A stretch of DNA of 6,867 bases from Lachnospiraceae bacterium (GTDB taxonomy: Bacteria > Bacillota > Clostridia > Lachnospirales > Lachnospiraceae): NCBI GenBank assembly GCA_009774235.1, contig VSNJ01000194.1:1-6867 (forward strand), in the 5' to 3' direction. The notes under the pieces were generated by a model. The model worked only from the letters and a program-made list of their open reading frames with translations. It ran no database searches and was not told the DNA's origin. Numbering within the stretch: the first letter of the stretch is position 1; every line of letters begins with the position of its first letter. Positions 5,501 through 6,867 of the stretch are shown one piece after another. The position numbers and the translations under genes were made by a program.

Positions 5501-5756
5501 TATTTATATGGGTTTTGGAATGTTGCGTGTGTAATTATATATTTTGTAATCAAAAAAAATGAATTTTACCCGTACATCCATAGATGACAGGTAAACTCCA
5601 TTGATTCAGGTAAACTTCATAACAAATTGAGAACATCAGCTTTTATGGTTGGTATTCTTTTCAATTATTCTCCCGTTTGGGCATTATGTATTTTTGTAAG
5701 TTTTTTCGTAGGATGTCAATATTGGTTCAGTTTGTGCATGTAAAAAGATTGAAAAT
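5501..5756. other. Intergenic region with direct repeats, no gene seen
   Basis: About 250 bases separate the promoter at 5492 from the terminator at 5757. No coding frame with a ribosome binding site was seen on either strand. The main structure is a pair of near-identical repeats at 5588-5620. AT content is very high near 5530-5560. This may be an operator or a scar of a lost insertion. Confidence 0.4.
5588..5620 (+). repeat. Two direct repeats of CAGGTAAACTnCAT
   Basis: CAGGTAAACTCCAT (5588-5601) and CAGGTAAACTTCAT (5607-5620) agree at 13 of 14 positions and begin 19 bp apart, close to two helical turns. A related GGGTAAA lies inverted at about 5568-5574. They stand upstream of the toxin-antitoxin promoter, about 90-130 bp away, and could be a regulator site. 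Confidence 0.6.
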
Positions 5757-5799
5757 AAAAACCGTTCCCTGACTGTATTTGTCATAGGGAACGGTTTTT
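5757..5799 (-). terminator. Strong terminator after the secreted protein gene
   Basis: AAAAACCGTTCCCT (5757-5770) and AGGGAACGGTTTTT (5786-5799) are perfect complements, 14 bp, with a further TGAC/GTCA inner pair. The A and T runs make it able to act on both strands. It begins about 30 nt after the stop of the secreted protein gene on the minus strand. Confidence 0.88.
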
Positions 5800-5830
5800 G
5801 TTGTTGTGTGCAAGTGTGCAATGCTGCAGC

Positions 5831-6755
5831 TTATTTTTCTTTGCCGCAGTATTTGCACACTTTGAGTGTCTTTGTTACTTCGTGCTCGCCATAACCCCAT
5901 TCAGAGTCTGTCCATGCACCGTGCTTGTCTGACTTTACGTCATACATACCATGCCATATTATGATGCCTTCGGCTTTTTCGATAGTATCATTCCATGTTC
6001 TGTAATCAAGTCTGGCTCCGCTGTAGTCTTCTACGTACAGTACTCTATCATAGTGGAATGGATAGTCAATGACATTACCACGTTCTTTTGTGGTTACAAC
6101 GACTGTGTAATCGCAAGATGTTGGACAGTTGCCGCCGGGACATTCAAACGGCGGGCAATCGCAGCCTGAACACATGACGATATATTCATATCCGTCATAC
6201 TCAGTTGTTTTGATTGTCGTATTCACGTACTTATGGTCTGTACGCTTGATGCTTTTCTGCAGCTTGCACTTCTTGCATGTTTTTACGCCTGCACGTTCGC
6301 AAGTAGCTTTCTTTGTTACAGTGAACTTATGTTTGCATTTCTTCTGCTTTGCTGTAGGACCTGCCATCTTTACGGTAACGGTAAGCTGGATTGTAGTAAT
6401 GTCTTCCAGAACGCTTACTGCTTTTCCTGTAAGAGTTACTGTGCCAGAGCCTGCTGCAATAAGTTCCAGACATTCGGTAAGGTCTGACTGGCTGACAAAG
6501 TCCATGTTGACCTTTACAATGTTCTTGTCAGATGAAGTCCATTTATACTTAGTGGTAATGTCATTGCCGTCATTGTCTGTCACAATGACTTTCTTTGTGT
6601 CACTCGGCCATGGTGACTGTTTCCCACTTCTGGACATAAGATGCTGTAGTCGCAGCATTTGCTGTTGTTACTGATTCAAGGCTGATACCAGTGATTGCAA
6701 TAGCCGCAATGAGCATGCATGTAATGAATTTCTTCAATGTGTTTTTAGATTTCAT
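5831..6755 (-). pseudogene. Secreted Ig-like and Cys/His-ribbon protein with one frameshift
   Basis: ATG 6755 (AAAGGAG with 9-nt spacing) begins a clear signal peptide: MKSKNTLKK, a hydrophobic run, and a cleavage site after ANA at about residue 34. The mature start TTASYVQKWETVT soon ends at TGA 6602-6600 (51 aa). One extra base near 6609-6611 (ACC-A-TGG) explains this: skipping it joins WPSDTKKVIVTDNDG and the long frame to 5831, 307 residues in all. Residues about 50-130 look like a bacterial Ig-like domain (ITTKYKWTSSDKNIVKVN, then LIAAGSGTVTLTG). Residues about 140-175 are a Cys/His ribbon (CKHKF, KKATCERAGVKTCKKCKL, TDHKYV) of the kind common in Lachnospiraceae surface proteins. A Cys-rich loop (CSGCDC, CPGGNCPTSC) follows, then a unique region with IIIWHGMYDV and a closing VCKYCGKEK. 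Its role is probably adhesion or display outside the cell. No LPxTG anchor or membrane tail is present, so it would be released. The frameshift may be a real null mutation or a sequence error. Confidence 0.78.
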
Positions 6756-6796
6756 GATTTTACGCTCCTTTCAAAAGCTTTCTTTTATGTTTTAAG

Positions 6797-6824
6797 ATTA
6801 TTTGATTTCTGCTTTTTTTGTAAA
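6797..6824 (-). promoter_or_regulatory. Candidate promoter of the secreted protein gene
   Basis: On the minus strand TTTACA (6824-6819, five of six to the -35 consensus) is followed after 16 bases by AATAAT (6802-6797, five of six to the -10 consensus). It would give a leader of about 35 nt before ATG 6755. Confidence 0.5.
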
Positions 6825-6867
6825 GCATTTTCAAAATTAAACCCGTTCGCATAAAAAGTAAAAGAGA

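Noticed and set aside
5588..5620. CRISPR array
   Set aside because: Only two short repeats with a 5-bp gap and no cas genes; not a CRISPR layout.
5951..6674. Plus-strand frames of 72, 181 and 84 aa that look membrane-like
   Set aside because: They are shadows of the secreted protein gene, without ribosome binding sites or initiation context.

Overview
This window looks like a mobile-element graveyard from a gut Firmicute, most likely a Lachnospiraceae-type Clostridium relative. I infer this from the AT-rich minus-strand genes with strong AAGGAG ribosome binding sites, a helicase/methylase exon of the kind carried by Firmicute conjugative elements, and a secreted protein with the Cys/His ribbon repeat common in Lachnospiraceae surface proteins. 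Nearly every gene is on the minus strand, so transcription runs from the right end towards the left. Family names come from recalled motifs; no database search was run.

Right part (about 6867 to 3351): a promoter and signal peptide lead into a secreted Ig-like/zinc-ribbon protein broken by one frameshift, closed by a strong terminator (5757-5799). An intergenic stretch with two direct repeats and an extended -10 promoter follows. It drives a tight two-gene unit: a 147-aa helical protein and a DUF3990-like protein with an ADP-ribosyltransferase-style fold and a long basic tail. This has the layout of a toxin-antitoxin pair and ends at a terminator (4165-4211). Then come two small uncharacterised genes (140 aa and 62 aa) in one unit, ending at a hairpin terminator (3351-3381).

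Left part (about 3341 to 1): a 299-bp MITE-like element with 32-bp inverted ends abuts the 5' end of a cell-wall amidase/glucosaminidase gene. That gene has lost its beginning, carries a 5-bp tandem duplication that shifts the frame, and is cut off at its 3' side. It is fused there to the inside of a group II intron that has lost its 5' domains but keeps its maturase gene (one frameshift), domain V and domain VI. The intron is followed by 155 bp of helicase/methylase exon, and directly after that exon starts the 5' end (GTGCG) of a second group II intron that runs off the window.

The most interesting points are the two group II introns only 155 bp apart in one gene, the rearranged amidase/intron junction, and the compact DUF3990-type module with its unusual tail. 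Three separate genes carry frame-breaking indels. This fits decay of mobile DNA, but single-base assembly errors cannot be excluded for two of them.
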